From the NCBI GenBank assembly GCA_029204045.2, contig CM055076.1, forward strand, positions 17,223,902 to 17,287,901: a stretch of 64,000 nt of DNA, written 5' to 3'. How positions within the stretch are numbered: position 1 is the stretch's first letter; each line of letters starts with the position of its first letter. This stretch comes from Tillandsia leiboldiana (Eukaryota > Streptophyta > Magnoliopsida > Poales > Bromeliaceae). Below are positions 46,302 through 57,798 of this stretch, one piece after another. A program made the position numbers and the translations under genes. The notes beneath the pieces were generated by a model that searched no databases, was not told the origin of the DNA, and worked only from the letters and a program-made list of their open reading frames with translations.

Positions 46302-46523
46302 GATCCGGATCGGATTTACTGCGATCCGGATCGTCGTAACGAGATTGACGATTCCAGAAAACCAAGGGTTCGGGATCCGGATTGCATTGCGCGATCCGGA
46401 TCGTTCATACAAATCAGAAAACTTAACATTCGGGATCCGGATCGGAAATTGCAAGGATCCGGATCGAAGTCTTGTATGAAGCAACAACCTTCGGGATCCG
46501 GATCGTTGGCTCTGAACCGGATC
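46302..46523 (-). promoter_or_regulatory. Cluster of eight GATCCGGATC palindromes upstream of TATA box
   Basis: Perfect GATCCGGATC dyads start at 46302, 46323, 46393, 46434, 46456 and 46495; single-mismatch copies start at 46374 and 46514. They form four pairs with 19-22 bp between starts, and the pairs repeat every 60-72 bp. The position immediately upstream of the LTR promoter suggests a cis-regulatory array. Sireviruses of grasses are known to carry palindrome clusters in this position, with a different sequence as I recall. Confidence 0.85.
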
Positions 46524-46852
46524 CTGAACAAGTCCGAACACCAGTTTTTGATTATTATGCAATTAAAAGTTCATCCAAGTGTTTCTACACTATAAGAAAG
46601 TATTCGGATCACCACAATTATTTAGTTAAACATACCTGATCCTCTTGAATACTTTCTTCTTGAGATTGATGTAACTGATCCACAATTCTTCAACTTCAAT
46701 CTTCAAGACTCAAGACACTGAGTGTCAACTTGAGCTCTTGTTGAATCTTCTCTAAGTCTTTGAATGCTGATTGACAATTTGATCCCTTTAAGACTCCGAC
46801 TCAACTCACTGACTTGACTCACGAAATATGCCAATACCAAAATGCCGTAACA

Positions 46853-48489
46853 ATCTCCCCCTTTGGCAATTTCGTGACAAAACCCAAAAATACATAAAAG
46901 CTCAAAACACTCATCTTAAACCAAAAAATCGAAACTCAATGTCATCACCAAAACATTGATTTTCTTTGCGTGAAAGATCCAATAAATACAAAATTACATT
47001 TGAACCAAACAGTCCTAGAACATACTCTATGACTTAGGACTTGGAGTCTTAAAGTGATGTAATTCCTGCAAAACAAAACTCCAAACAAAATCAAACGTTA
47101 GTCGTTAGAAATTAGAATCCTACATTTGATCCGTCTTCCTTTTGGTTCTTTTGTTTTTTCTTTGTCTCCCCCTATCTTGAGCATCTCTAACATGTTCTCC
47201 ATGTTCTCCCCCTTTGTGATACGATCATCATTTTCCGTTCTCCCCCTATCTCGATGATCTCATCTCTGTCTCCCCTTATCTCGATGATCTCTTCTCCCCT
47301 ATGATCTCTTCTCCCCTATTTCTCTTCTCCCCCTTTTTGTCACAAATTGTCAAACAGTGAACATACTAGACAAAAGGAAATCACTAACATCATTAGTCCA
47401 TAGTGAAAAAGAGATAAAAGCTCAGTTCCGGTATATAACAAAAACATAGATTGCGTACCGGTACTTGAATGCAAAAATCAAATAATTTCTTGAAACAAAT
47501 CCAGATTTTGAAATATTTGAATTACCGATTGTATTCCATCAAGAAAACAATTTAAGTGCATGAGAATAATATGAGATCACATAGATGTCATTCAATCCAA
47601 TTAATTTTACAAAAATTAAAAAGATTTACTCCGAAATCATGAAAAATAAAGGTAAAACATTATAAACCGTTTTTCATGTTATATTCATCAAACACAAGTC
47701 ATCAAAAATAATCTTGAGATCCAAACTCTATCAAGATGTAACGGATTTACAAAGATGACTTACGGAGATTCCAAATGACATCAATTCTGAATTTTTACCC
47801 TTTCAAATTTGAGATAAGCACTAAAATACCTAAGGGTGGCTCTTTGAGCATCTTTCAACTATTCCACCTTATACCAACCAGGAGATCGTTCAAAATATAA
47901 GAGTTTTGCATATAAATCTCCAAATGCTTTAACTAAAAAATTTCAAGAAATATTTTTCAAGCATCAAACATGTGGTAGCTTCACACACAGACCGGACGAC
48001 CGGGGTGGCAGCTCTTTCCAACATGTGGTGGTAGTTTTCACACTCCTTTCGGATGTAACTCTTTCCACATCTTTTGCAAATCATTTCAATACCCTTGTAA
48101 GAATGCAATCTCTTACGTGAAAGAATTAAATCCCAAATTTTAGTCTATCGGTTGTCTCATGTTTATCACAATGAATTCACACAACCGAGATAGATTAAGC
48201 ATCTAAAGATCACACATGATTTCTAAAATTTGATGCTTATAATATCAAAAACTCCTATAATGAAGTATCTTCAAGATTATGATTATGGAGTAAAGTTGAT
48301 AATCCATATAAAATTAAATTGGAGTGATTGAAAGTGAAAGCCCTTTTCATTCAATGCACTTGTTCATTAAAAACCCTTTTGTTCAAAAACAAAGTATAAA
48401 ACGAAGAGCATTGAAAAACATGTAATGCAAAGATTAAGAAAGATATGAAGGGAAAACCAATCAAAGCATTACATACAGTCATAAGCTAT
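46853..48489 (-). other. Non-coding internal region with repeated polypurine tracts
   Basis: No pol ORF. Between 47160 and 47345 the plus strand shows at least seven CTCCCC(C) runs, i.e. purine tracts AGGGGGAGA on the minus strand, some embedded in repeats of ATCTCGATGATCTC. The last (about 47327-47343) matches the tract at 2102-2124. The remainder (47345-48489) is AT-rich with nothing recognisable. Confidence 0.75.
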
Positions 48490-49747
48490 TTAGAACTTAA
48501 GACAAGGAAAGATATCACCTTTCCGAATCCAAAATCGCTGGATTTTGGGTTGTCTTGATTCGTTGTGGCCGGGAGTTGTCCGCTTTGACTGTTGATCCAC
48601 CTTAGGTCTTTGCCTCGCAGTGATCCACTTGTATGATTGATGATGTGGCTCGGACCTTTGGTGGGTTGAGTGAACTCCTTTGACTTGATGTGTCTTTTGA
48701 TTCCGTTGAGTTCGCTCCGTAGATGAAGTTGCCGAAGAATTTTTCTTTCTCTTTTTCGGGCAATCCTTCACCAAATGTCCTTCAAGTCCACATAGGTGAC
48801 AAGTTCTTCCTTTCAATTTAGTTGTGGAACTTGAAGCCTTCACAGTTTGGTTCTTTTTGAATCCCAAACCAACCTTGCTTGTTTGACCTAATCCGGACAT
48901 ACATTCAAGTTTCTTGGAACCGGTTGAAATCCTTTGTATGTCGGATTTAAGTTGATGAACTTGCTTGGTCAATGCTTGATTGGTGACATGAATTTCCTCA
49001 AACTGCTTTTCAAGAAAATCAATCTTGTTAATATGGGAATTAACGACCGTTTCCGATTGATTTATCTTTTCTTGGAGGATTTTATTATTATCCAATAAAA
49101 GCTCTCGTTCCTCCTCGAGATCATGAAGTTTGATCTTTAAAGCATGATTCTCGTCTTGATTTTCAAGTCGTTGCTTTCTCAACTTCTTGATATGTTTGGC
49201 CATCTTCTTAGATTCCGCAAGAAGTTGTTGATATGCCTCAACGAGTTCTTCCTCGTTCGACTCCCCCTCACTTGATGACTCTCCGCCGGTAGTTGATGTT
49301 TCATACAAAATCAAAGGAGTAGAGTCAGTGACTAAAGATGATAAACAATTATTAGAAGAGGGAAAATGAGAGGCATGAGAAGCAACGATTTTTTCTTCTT
49401 TACTTGAGGTCGATTCATTAGAAGTAGAATCGTCCCAAGTTTTCGCTTGCAAAGCCTTCTTTTTATATGATTTCTTAGAAGGACAATCCATTGAAAAATG
49501 GCCGTAGCCTTTGCATCGATAGCATTGGATTTCCCCTTCGAAATCATCCTTTTCTTTTTCTTTAGAAGGTTTTGCAAAGCCTTTGAGTTTAGAGGATTTA
49601 GAACCCGATGATCCTTTTGATGGTTTCGAGGATGAAGATCCATCGGTTCGATTCTTCCAAAATTTCCGACGAAATTTCTTTGTGATCCGCGCCAATTGTT
49701 CTTCAAAATCGGCAAAAGAGATTTCATCGTCGGAACTCGATTCGCTA
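48490..49747 (-). CDS. Copia gag, C-terminal part (5' end in gap)
   Basis: About 419 visible codons. In order: an acidic Ser-rich start, a Ser/Lys-rich linker, a first zinc knuckle C-Y-R-C-x4-H-x4-C, an acidic Ser-rich region, a long heptad-type coiled coil of about 110 residues, a second knuckle C-H-L-C-x4-H-x4-C, and a basic tail. The tail ends in P-K-I-Q-R-F-W-I-R-K, which resembles the sequence that in full elements lies just before the protease domain; the ORF stops about ten codons later. The pol part therefore appears deleted rather than frameshifted. Function: nucleocapsid/particle protein of the retrotransposon. Confidence 0.85.
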
Positions 49748-49847
49748 NNNNNNNNNNNNNNNNNNNNNNNNNNNNNNNNNNNNNNNNNNNNNNNNNNNNN
49801 NNNNNNNNNNNNNNNNNNNNNNNNNNNNNNNNNNNNNNNNNNNNNNN
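49748..49847. other. Scaffold gap (100 N)
   Basis: Exactly 100 N between the copia gag and a ribosomal-protein exon copy. The N-terminal half of gag, the 5' LTR and the right halves of four nested elements would be expected in the missing sequence, so the gap must be much larger than drawn, or the join is wrong. Confidence 0.95.
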
Positions 49848-49958
49848 CAGCACCTCCTCGGGCTCTCCTCGCTACAACGACCTGCACGAAGTACCCGAGC
49901 GGAAGAAGAGCGTGCCCGCGCATTCATTGAGCTTGTTTTTCAGGAAATTGACTTTTTC
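49848..49958 (-). pseudogene. Plastid ribosomal protein S21 exon, copy 1 (partial)
   Basis: Only the 5' half of the exon remains beside the gap. It contains the region coding L-F-F-R-S-G-Y-F-V-Q-V-V-V, but several single bases present in copies 2 and 3 are missing (for example in the GGCTCGTCCTCGCC and TACCCCGAG stretches), so the frame is broken repeatedly. True lesions and uncorrected read errors next to a gap cannot be told apart. Confidence 0.75.
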
Positions 49959-50992
49959 TGTGTGGATAAAGCATCAAAAAATGATATAAAACAACATGAC
50001 TAACAAAGAATAATGTACATTAAATCAAAGCAAGTGTGATGAATTAATGAAGCAGTTCTATATCAACATGCACCTGTACTCCCTTGTTCTATCTAATTTG
50101 CCTTTGAGATAGAATGGCCTCTTGTTGCAATGCATAATGTCTCGATAAGTGATGCCTGTTGAAAATGCAGGCAAAATTTATAAACCCTAATACAAATAGG
50201 TAGAATCAAATCTTTCACCCCAATATTCTCGAAATGAAATGCTAGAAATGTAGATAAGAAATATAACAAACAAAGGAACCAAATATCAAAATACTTTGAG
50301 AATGAAGTTTTCTCGATGTATACATAATTGAGTACTTATGTATTCAATAGGTACCCCCTCCTCTTCCTACTCAGATTCTAATCAGTAGGAAAGGCATCAA
50401 TTTTAAAGTTCCTACGGATAATGTAGATGAATAGATCATGAGGAAAATAATTAGATAAATATATAATTGAGCGAAAGCACACCCGGAACTGTAAATATAT
50501 AAAGTAACAACATAAAACCATATTGAGAAAACAGTACAAACAAAGAAATAGCATATTCACTGCTCAAAATAATTAAGAAGCAACACAAAATCATCTTCAA
50601 GATGTTGAAAATTAGGAGTATCATTTTTAAGATGCCAAAGGCAAAAAGAAGATCCCAAATCAAAATCAAATCCTCTCTACTTTGTTCTTTATTTCAGTGA
50701 CTGATAATTGGAGGCAAAGAAATAAATAAATCAGCTTATAAAGCTTTATATAACCAGGAAATCTACATGAGGAAGAAGAAAAACTAACAACAAAATGTTA
50801 GATTGATTCCTACCATGTCTATCAAGAGGAACAGGGAATAGAGTGCTTAAAAATAGCTACAAACTTATCTGAACAACAATGCAATTGAAAGATGAGGACA
50901 GAACCAAAAGGTTATAAGAAGGTTGGGAACAGCAGTGCAATATACACCAAAACATATGCATGTAATATTCTAGTCAAGTTTTCGAGACTTAC

Positions 50993-51169
50993 CGGTAAGG
51001 AAACCTGGTTCAAGTCTATCACTCCAGAAGTGCTTGGGATAGAAGCTTCTTTGTCGATATAAGACCTCTCTTCAGTAGGAGCTGCATTCTGATTAGCTCG
51101 ATGTGATGAGGACGGCACTTTCTGCAACTGCTTCTTCAGTCGATAGGAGGTTAAATAATTTGAGTCCAT
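50993..51169 (-). other. Exon-like 59-codon segment, unit 1 first copy
   Basis: Open from ATG to a good donor (GTAAGT) with protein beginning M-D-S-N-Y-L-T-S-Y-R and ending G-V-I-D-L-N-Q-V-S-L-P. It is polar and Ser/Gln-rich, with no transit or membrane signal. An alternative acceptor lies after codon 11 (pyrimidine-rich CTCCTATCGACTGAAG). I do not recognise the family. It is the only copy of five with a consensus GTAAGT. Confidence 0.45.
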
Positions 51170-51674
51170 TTATTAAGATCATCAGTAATTACATGAAATT
51201 TGATCACTTTTTAACAAATAAAACTAAAAAAATTAACAGCTAATAATAATTAAGTTATCTAAATTTAATAAAACATTCACTTACAAATCATAAAAATTAG
51301 AAATTGAGGGTGCAATTAGAAAAAGCAAATTTGAGGGGCCTATTCAAACTGCATGTAGCTCAGATCTTTTGCACACAGGTATCCGAATTTTTAATTTTGA
51401 TAATTAGACCTCTTGAATTTTACCAAATAGTTTAATAGGTTGTTCTCACTCAAAATTACTAATTATACAGCCCTTTTTGATCGCATGTCATGCACATAAA
51501 AAATAAGGTGAATCTACCTTTGATTTTTGTTGTTTTTTTTATATGTTAGAATAGAAAAAATAATTTTTTTATATTTTGAAGTTTTATAAGATTATTTAAA
51601 AGACATACGTGCAATTAGCAATATACACCAAAACATATGCATGTAATATTCTACTCAAGTTTTCGAGACATTAC

Positions 51675-51851
51675 CGGTAAGGAAACCTGGTTCAAGTCTA
51701 TCACTCCAGAAGTGCTTGGGATAGAAGCTTCTTTGTCGATATAAGACCTCTCTTCAGTAGGAGCTGCATTCTGATTAGCTCGACGTGATGAGGACGACAT
51801 TTTCTGCAACTGCTTCTTCAGTCGATAGGAGGTTAAATAATTTGAGTCCAT
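51675..51851 (-). other. Exon-like 59-codon segment, unit 1 second copy
   Basis: A diverged duplicate of the segment at 50993, lying within a local direct duplication (about 50935-51395 and 51618-52076). It keeps an open frame; differences include Val-to-Met and His-to-Arg changes in the middle. The donor reads GTAATG. Confidence 0.45.
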
Positions 51852-52076
51852 TTATTAAGATCATCAGTAATTACATGAAATTTGATCACTTTTTAACAAA
51901 TAAAACTAAAATAATTAACAGCTAATAATAATTCAAGTTATCTAAATTTAATAAAATATTCAACTTACCAAATCATAAAAAATAGAAATTGAGGGCGCCA
52001 ATTAGAAAAAGCAAATTTGAGGGGCCTATTTCAAAAACTTCATGTAGCTCAGATCTTTTGCACACAGGTGTCCGAA

Positions 52077-52138
52077 TTACATTTACACATTTACATTTAC
52101 AATCAAAGATGGTCAATTACATTTACATTTACATTTAA
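52077..52138. repeat. ACATTT microsatellite-like tract
   Basis: Repeated ACATTT/ACATTTAC units just after the second exon-like copy. The equivalent tract in unit 2 is at about 55482-55543. Confidence 0.8.
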
Positions 52139-53123
52139 GGAAAAACAATAGGAAGCAATAAATAACAATACAAACTGAGAACAAAACAAAAGTAATATAT
52201 ATTACAAAAATATTGACCACTGCTTTATTGCAAGAAAGAGATTTAGATCGCATGAAGGTCTACTATTGCACACGAATTATAGCATCAAAACCGATATTAT
52301 ATTACTTGAGATGTACTTGACAGAATACACCCAGTTTTTAATGCTAAATTATTTTTTTCCTTTAGTTTTCACATGAGAGGCTCTTCTCGTAGTGATATTA
52401 CCTTAATATGGCAACCAACGGACCTTCGATTTAAAATTCTTCTCCTGAGCGCAATTAAAAGCTAAAATCAACCTAAACTTGAGTATATCTCTAGCAATTA
52501 ACCACCATCACCAGTACAAACACAGCGATGGAGCGCCTCAAGGCGCTACCAAGATGAGAACATGTTTCTTATAAGTAATAAATATAGAGAACTGTATATT
52601 CTGTAGTTGTGCTCAGCCATGTCATGTCCTAATTCTTTTAAATCAACAGACAGCCAATTCTTAGCCACATTGTGTCACATGCCCCAAATAGTGTCAGTGC
52701 AATATTGTTTGTTGTGACAGCAGTTACCCATGGTCAAAAACAGAACTACCTGTCTACCAGACTCATTCAATAATATATTTCACAACAAAAAAAATGTTCT
52801 GCAATTTTTTCCCTTTTCTACTCATTTTTCAAACTTCTCCAATTAATCCACAAAAATCATCTTATATAAAAACAGAGTAAAATAATAACCGTAACAGCTC
52901 TCCATCCCACTCACTCATGGAGATTTACAGCACAAATTCCAGCAACCTAAGTCCAACTATAGCAAATTGAAGGCAATTTACCATCTACACACCAATAACT
53001 CCTGACAAATTGTGCTACTAAGATCATTTATCAATTCTAGGACCAAAATTAGTGCATCAATTAATGATAACCCTAAATTATTATAAAGAAAGAGAAAGAA
53101 ATGGAAGAAAGATGCAGCATCAC

Positions 53124-53357
53124 CTGTGGCGGTTCCTGCGACCCAGCCTCGCGGGCCTTGCCTGCTTGTTCTAAAAAAACCTACGGCGCTTGCACCCCTG
53201 GATGACACCGGCCTTGGAGACCTCCTTTCGGAAGCGCCGCAGCAGCACCTCCTCGGGCTCGTCCTCGCCTACAACGACCTGCACGAAGTACCCCGAGCGG
53301 AAGAAGAGCGTGCCCGCGCATTCATTGAGCTTGTTTTTTCAGGAAATTGACTTTTTC
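53124..53357 (-). pseudogene. Plastid ribosomal protein S21 exon, copy 2
   Basis: Same exon as copy 3, with extra single bases in homopolymers (a run of seven T on the minus strand after the C-K-R-R-R block, GGG for GG near the 3' end, and one extra A in the AAAAAACAAG stretch). These shift the frame in addition to the deletion shared with copy 3. Confidence 0.8.
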
Positions 53358-54392
53358 CTGTGTGGATAAAGCATCAAAAAATGATATAAAACAACATGAC
53401 TAACAAGAATAATGTACATTAAATCAAAGCAAGTGTGATGAATTAATGAAGCAGTTCTAATATCAACATGCACCTGTACTCCCTTGTTCTATCTAATTTG
53501 CCTTTGAGATAGAATGGCCTCTTGTTGCAATGCATAATGTCTCGATAAGTGATGCCTGTTGAAAATGCAGGCAAATTTATAAACCCTAATACAATAGGTA
53601 GAATCAAATCTTTCACCCCAATATTCTCGAAATGAAATGCTAGAAATGTAGATAAGAAATATAACAAACAAAGGAACCAAATATCAAAATACTTTGAGAA
53701 TGAAGTTTTCTCGATGTATACATAATTGAGTACTTATGTATTCAATAGGTAGCCCCCTCCTCTTCCTACTCAGATTCTAATCAGTAGGAAAGGCATCAAT
53801 TTTAAAGTTCCTACGGATAATGTAGATGAATAGATCATGAGGAAAAATAATTAGATAAATATATAATTGAGCGAAAGCACACCGGAACTGTAAATATATA
53901 AAGTAACAACATAAAACCATATTGAGAAAACAGTACAAACAAAGAAATAGCATATTCACTGCTCAAAATAATTAAGAAGCAACACAAAATCATCTTCAAG
54001 ATGTTGAAAATTAGGAGTATCATTTTTAAGATGCCAAAGGCAAAAAGAAGATCCCAAATCAAAATCAAATCCTCTCTACTTTGTTCTTTATTTCAGTGAC
54101 TGATAATTGGAGGCAAAGAAATAAATAAATCAGCTTATAAAGCTTTATATAACCAGGAAATCTACATGAGGAAGAAGAAAAACTAACAACAAAATGTTAG
54201 ATTGATTCCTACCATGTCTATCAAGAGGAACAGGGAATAGAGTGCTTAAAAATAGCTACAAACTTATCTGAACAACAATGCAATTGAAAGATGAGGACAG
54301 AACCAAAAAGTTATAAGAAGGTTGGGAACAGCAGTGCAATATACACCAAAACATATGCATGTAATATTCTAGTCAAGTTTTCGAGACATTAC

Positions 54393-54569
54393 CGGTAAGG
54401 AAACCTGGTTCAAGTCTATCACTCCAGAAGTGCTTGGGATAGAAGCTTCTTTGTCGATATAAGACCTCTCTTCAGTAGGAGCTGCATTCTGATTAGCTCG
54501 ATGTGATGAGGACGGCACTTTCTGCAACTGCTTCTTCAGTCGATAGGAGGTTAAATAATTTGAGTCCAT
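54393..54569 (-). other. Exon-like 59-codon segment, unit 2 first copy
   Basis: Protein identical to the unit 1 first copy over all 59 codons. The donor is GTAATG because of one extra base after the GTAA. Confidence 0.45.
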
Positions 54570-55079
54570 TTATTAAGATCATCAGTAATTACATGAAATT
54601 TGATCACTTTTTAACAAATAAAACTAAAAAAATTAACAGCTAATAATAATTAAGTTATCTAAATTTAATAAAACATTCAACTTACCAAATCATAAAAATT
54701 AGAAATTGAGGGTGCCAATTAGAAAAAGCAAATTTGAGGGGCCTATTTCAAAACTGCATGTAGCTCAGATCTTTTGCACACAGGTATCCGAATTTTTTAT
54801 TTTGATAATTAGACCTCTTGAATTTTACCAAATAGTTTAATAGGTTGTTCTCACTCAAAATTACTAATTATACAGCCCTTTTTGATCGCATGTCATGCAC
54901 ATAAAAAATAAGGTGAATCTACCTTTGATTTTTGTTGTTTTTTTTATATGTTAGAATAGAAAAAATAATTTTTTTATATTTTGAAGTTTTATAAGATTAT
55001 TTAAAAGACATACGTGCAATTAGCAATATACACCAAAACATATGCATGTAATATTCTACTCAAGTTTTCGAGACATTAC

Positions 55080-55256
55080 CGGTAAGGAAACCTGGTTCAA
55101 GTCTATCACTCCAGAAGTGCTTGGGATAGAAGCTTCTTTGTCGATATAAGACCTCTCTTCAGTAGGAGCTGCATTCTGATTAGCTCGACGTGATGAGGAC
55201 GACATTTTCTGCAACTGCTTCTTCAGTCGATAGGAGGTTAAATAATTTGAGACCAT
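55080..55256 (-). other. Exon-like 59-codon segment, unit 2 second copy
   Basis: Matches the unit 1 second copy except for Asp-to-Val at codon 2. Frame open; donor GTAATG. Confidence 0.45.
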
Positions 55257-56529
55257 TTATTAAGATCCTCAGTAATTACATGAAATTTGATCACTTTTTA
55301 ACAAATAAAACTAAAATAATTAACAGCTAATAATAATTCAAGTTATCTAAATTTAATAAAATATTCAACTTACCAAATCATAAAAAATAGAAATTGAGGG
55401 CGCCAATTAGAAAAAGCAAATTTGAGGGGCCTATTTCAAAACTTCATGTAGCTCAGATCTTTTGCACACAGGTGTCCGAATTACATTTACACATTTACAT
55501 TTACAATCAAAGATGGTCAATTACATTTACATTTACATTTAAGGAAAAACAATAGGAAGCAATAAATAACAATACAAACTGAGAACAAAACAAAAGTAAT
55601 ATATATTACAAAAATAATTGACCACTGCTTTATTGCAAGAAAGAGATTTAGATCGCATGAAGGTCTACTATTGCACACGAATTATAGCATCAAAACCGAT
55701 ATTATATTACTTGAGATGTACTTGACAGAATACACCCAGTTTTTAATGCTAAATTATTTTTTCCTTTAGTTTTCACATGAGAGGCTCTTCTCGTAGTGAT
55801 ATTACCTTAATATGGCAACCAACGGACCTTCGATTTTAAAATTCTTCTCCTGAGCGCAATTAAAAGCTAAAATCAACCTAAACTTGAGTATATCTCTAGC
55901 AATTAACCACCATCACCAGTACAAACACAGCGATGGAGCGCCTCAAGGCGCTACCAAGATGAGAACATGTTTCTTATAAGTAATAAAATATAGAGAACTG
56001 TATATTCTGTAGTTGTGCTCAGCCATGTCATGTCCTAATTCTTTTAAATCAACAGGCTGCCAATTCTTAGCCACATTGTGTCACATGCCCCAAATAGTGT
56101 CAGTGCAATATTGTTTGTTGTGACAGCAGTTACCCATGGTCAAAAACAGAACTACCTGTCTACCAGACTCATTCAATAATATATTTCACAACAAAAAAAA
56201 TGTTCTGCAATTTTTTCCCTTTTTTACTCATTTTTCAAACTTCTCCAATTAATCCACAAAAATCATCTTATATAAGAACAGAGTAAAATAATAACCGTAA
56301 CAGCTCTCCATCCCACTCACTCATGGAGATTTACAGCACAAATTCCAGCAACCTAAGTCCAACTATAGCAAATTGAAGGCAATTTACCATCTACACACCA
56401 ATAACTCCTGACAAATTGTGCTACTAAGATCATTTATCAATTCTAGGACCAAAATTAGTGCATCAATTAATGATAACCCTAAATTATTATAAAGAAAGAG
56501 AAAGAAATGGAAGAAAGATGCAGCATCAC

Positions 56530-56761
56530 CTGTGGCGGTTCCTGCGACCAGCCTCGCGGGCCTTGCCTGCTTGTTCTCAAAAAACCTACGGCGCTTGCAC
56601 CCCTGGATGACACCGGCCTTGGAGACCTCCTTTCGGAAGCGCCGCAGCAGCACCTCCTCGGGCTCGTCCTCGCCTACAACGACCTGCACGAAGTACCCCG
56701 AGCGGAAGAAGAGCGTGCCCGCGCATTCATTGAGCTTGTTTTTCAGGAAATTGACTTTTTC
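56530..56761 (-). pseudogene. Plastid ribosomal protein S21 exon, copy 3 (best preserved)
   Basis: The 232-bp GC-rich exon lies between an AG acceptor (CCACACAG) and a GT donor (GTGATG). It reads E-K-V-N-F-L ... T-L-F-F-R-S-G-Y, then V-Q-V-V-V-G-E-D-E-P-E-E, L-L-R-R-F-R-K-E-V and K-R-R-R-F-F-E-N-K-Q, the core of bacterial-type S21 as encoded in plant nuclei for the plastid small ribosomal subunit. Two faults are seen. The normally conserved Glu in V-I-Q-E-C-K is Gly. After E-N-K-Q a short deletion shifts the frame; the expected K-A-R-E-A-G-R-R-N-R reading exists in another frame before the donor. No transit-peptide exon was found. Likely a duplicated, broken gene fragment; the functional gene should be elsewhere. 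Confidence 0.8.
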
Positions 56762-57798
56762 CTGTGTGGATAAAGCATCAAAAAATGATATAAAACAACA
56801 TGACTAACAAAGAATAATGTACATTAAATCAAAGCAAGTGTGATGAATTAATGAAGCAGTTCTAATATCAACATGCACCTGTACTCCCTTGTTCTATCTA
56901 ATTTGCCTTTGAGATAGAATGGCCTCTTGTTGCAATGCATAATGTCTCGATAAGTGATGCCTGTTGAAAATGCAGGCAAATTTATAAACCCTAATACAAA
57001 TAGGTAGAATCAAATCTTTCACCCCAATATTCTCGAAATGAAATGCTAGAAATGTAGATAAGAAATATAACAAACAAAGGAACCAAATATCAAAATACTT
57101 TGAGAATGAAGTTTTCTCGATGTATACATAATTGAGTACTTATGTATTCAATAGGTAGCCCCCTCCTCTTCCTACTCAGATTCTAATCAGTAGGAAAGGC
57201 ATCAATTTTAAAGTTCCTACGGATAATGTAGATGAATAGATCATGAGGAAAATAATTAGATAAATATATAATTGAGCGAAAGCACACCCGGAACTGTAAA
57301 TATATAAAGTAACAACATAAAACCATATTGAGAAAACAGTACAAACAAAGAAATAGCATATTCACTGCTCAAAATAATTAAGAAGCAACACAAAATCATC
57401 TTCAAGATGTTGAAAATTAGGAGTATCATTTTTAAGATGCCAAAGGCAAAAAGAAGATCCCAAATCAAAATCAAATCCTCTCTACTTTGTTCTTTATTTC
57501 AGTGACTGATAATTGGAGGCAAAGAAATAAATAAATCAGCTTATAAAGCTTTATATAACCAGGAAATCTACATGAGGAAGAAGAAAAACTAACAACAAAA
57601 TGTTAGATTGATTCCTACCATGTCTATCAAGAGGAACAGGGAATAGAGTGCTTAAAAATAGCTACAAACTTATCTGAACAACAATGCAATTGAAAGATGA
57701 GGACAGAACCAAAAGGTTATAAGAAGGTTGGGAACAGCAGTGCAATATACACCAAAACATATGCATGTAATATTCTAGTCAAGTTTTCGAGACATTAC

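Larger units (their letters stand above)
45479..46852 (-). repeat. 3' LTR of the Sirevirus-like element
   Basis: 1374 bp. On the minus strand it starts TGTTACGGCATTTTGG at 46852 and ends ATAAAAACCTACA at 45479. Near its end is the CTAGAGGGGGGGTGAATAGG motif (plus strand, 45530-45550) common in this copia lineage. CTCGC (45474-45478) precedes it; the partner duplication is lost. Confidence 0.85.
45479..49747 (-). mobile_element. Sirevirus-like Ty1/copia element, gag-only, 5' end lost in gap
   Basis: In element order (minus): a gag ORF beginning in the gap, about 1.6 kb of AT-rich non-coding DNA, repeated polypurine tracts, a final purine tract (GCCAAAGGGGGAGAT) and a 3' LTR (46852-45479). Gag with two CCHC knuckles and a long coiled coil, multiple purine tracts and palindromes upstream of the TATA box all fit the Sirevirus (SIRE/Maximus) lineage. 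No RT, integrase or protease motif is visible on either strand. Confidence 0.8.

Noticed and set aside
46853..47345. Repeated CT-rich units with regular spacers, CRISPR-like at first glance
   Set aside because: Plant genome context, short imperfect units, and identity with Sirevirus purine tracts explain them.
50378..50669. Hydrophobic minus-strand ORFs (60-72 codons), repeated at 53777-54068 and 57183-57474
   Set aside because: Phe/Leu/Ile-rich translation of AT-rich DNA; overlapping frames give equally plausible peptides and no splice or start support is seen.
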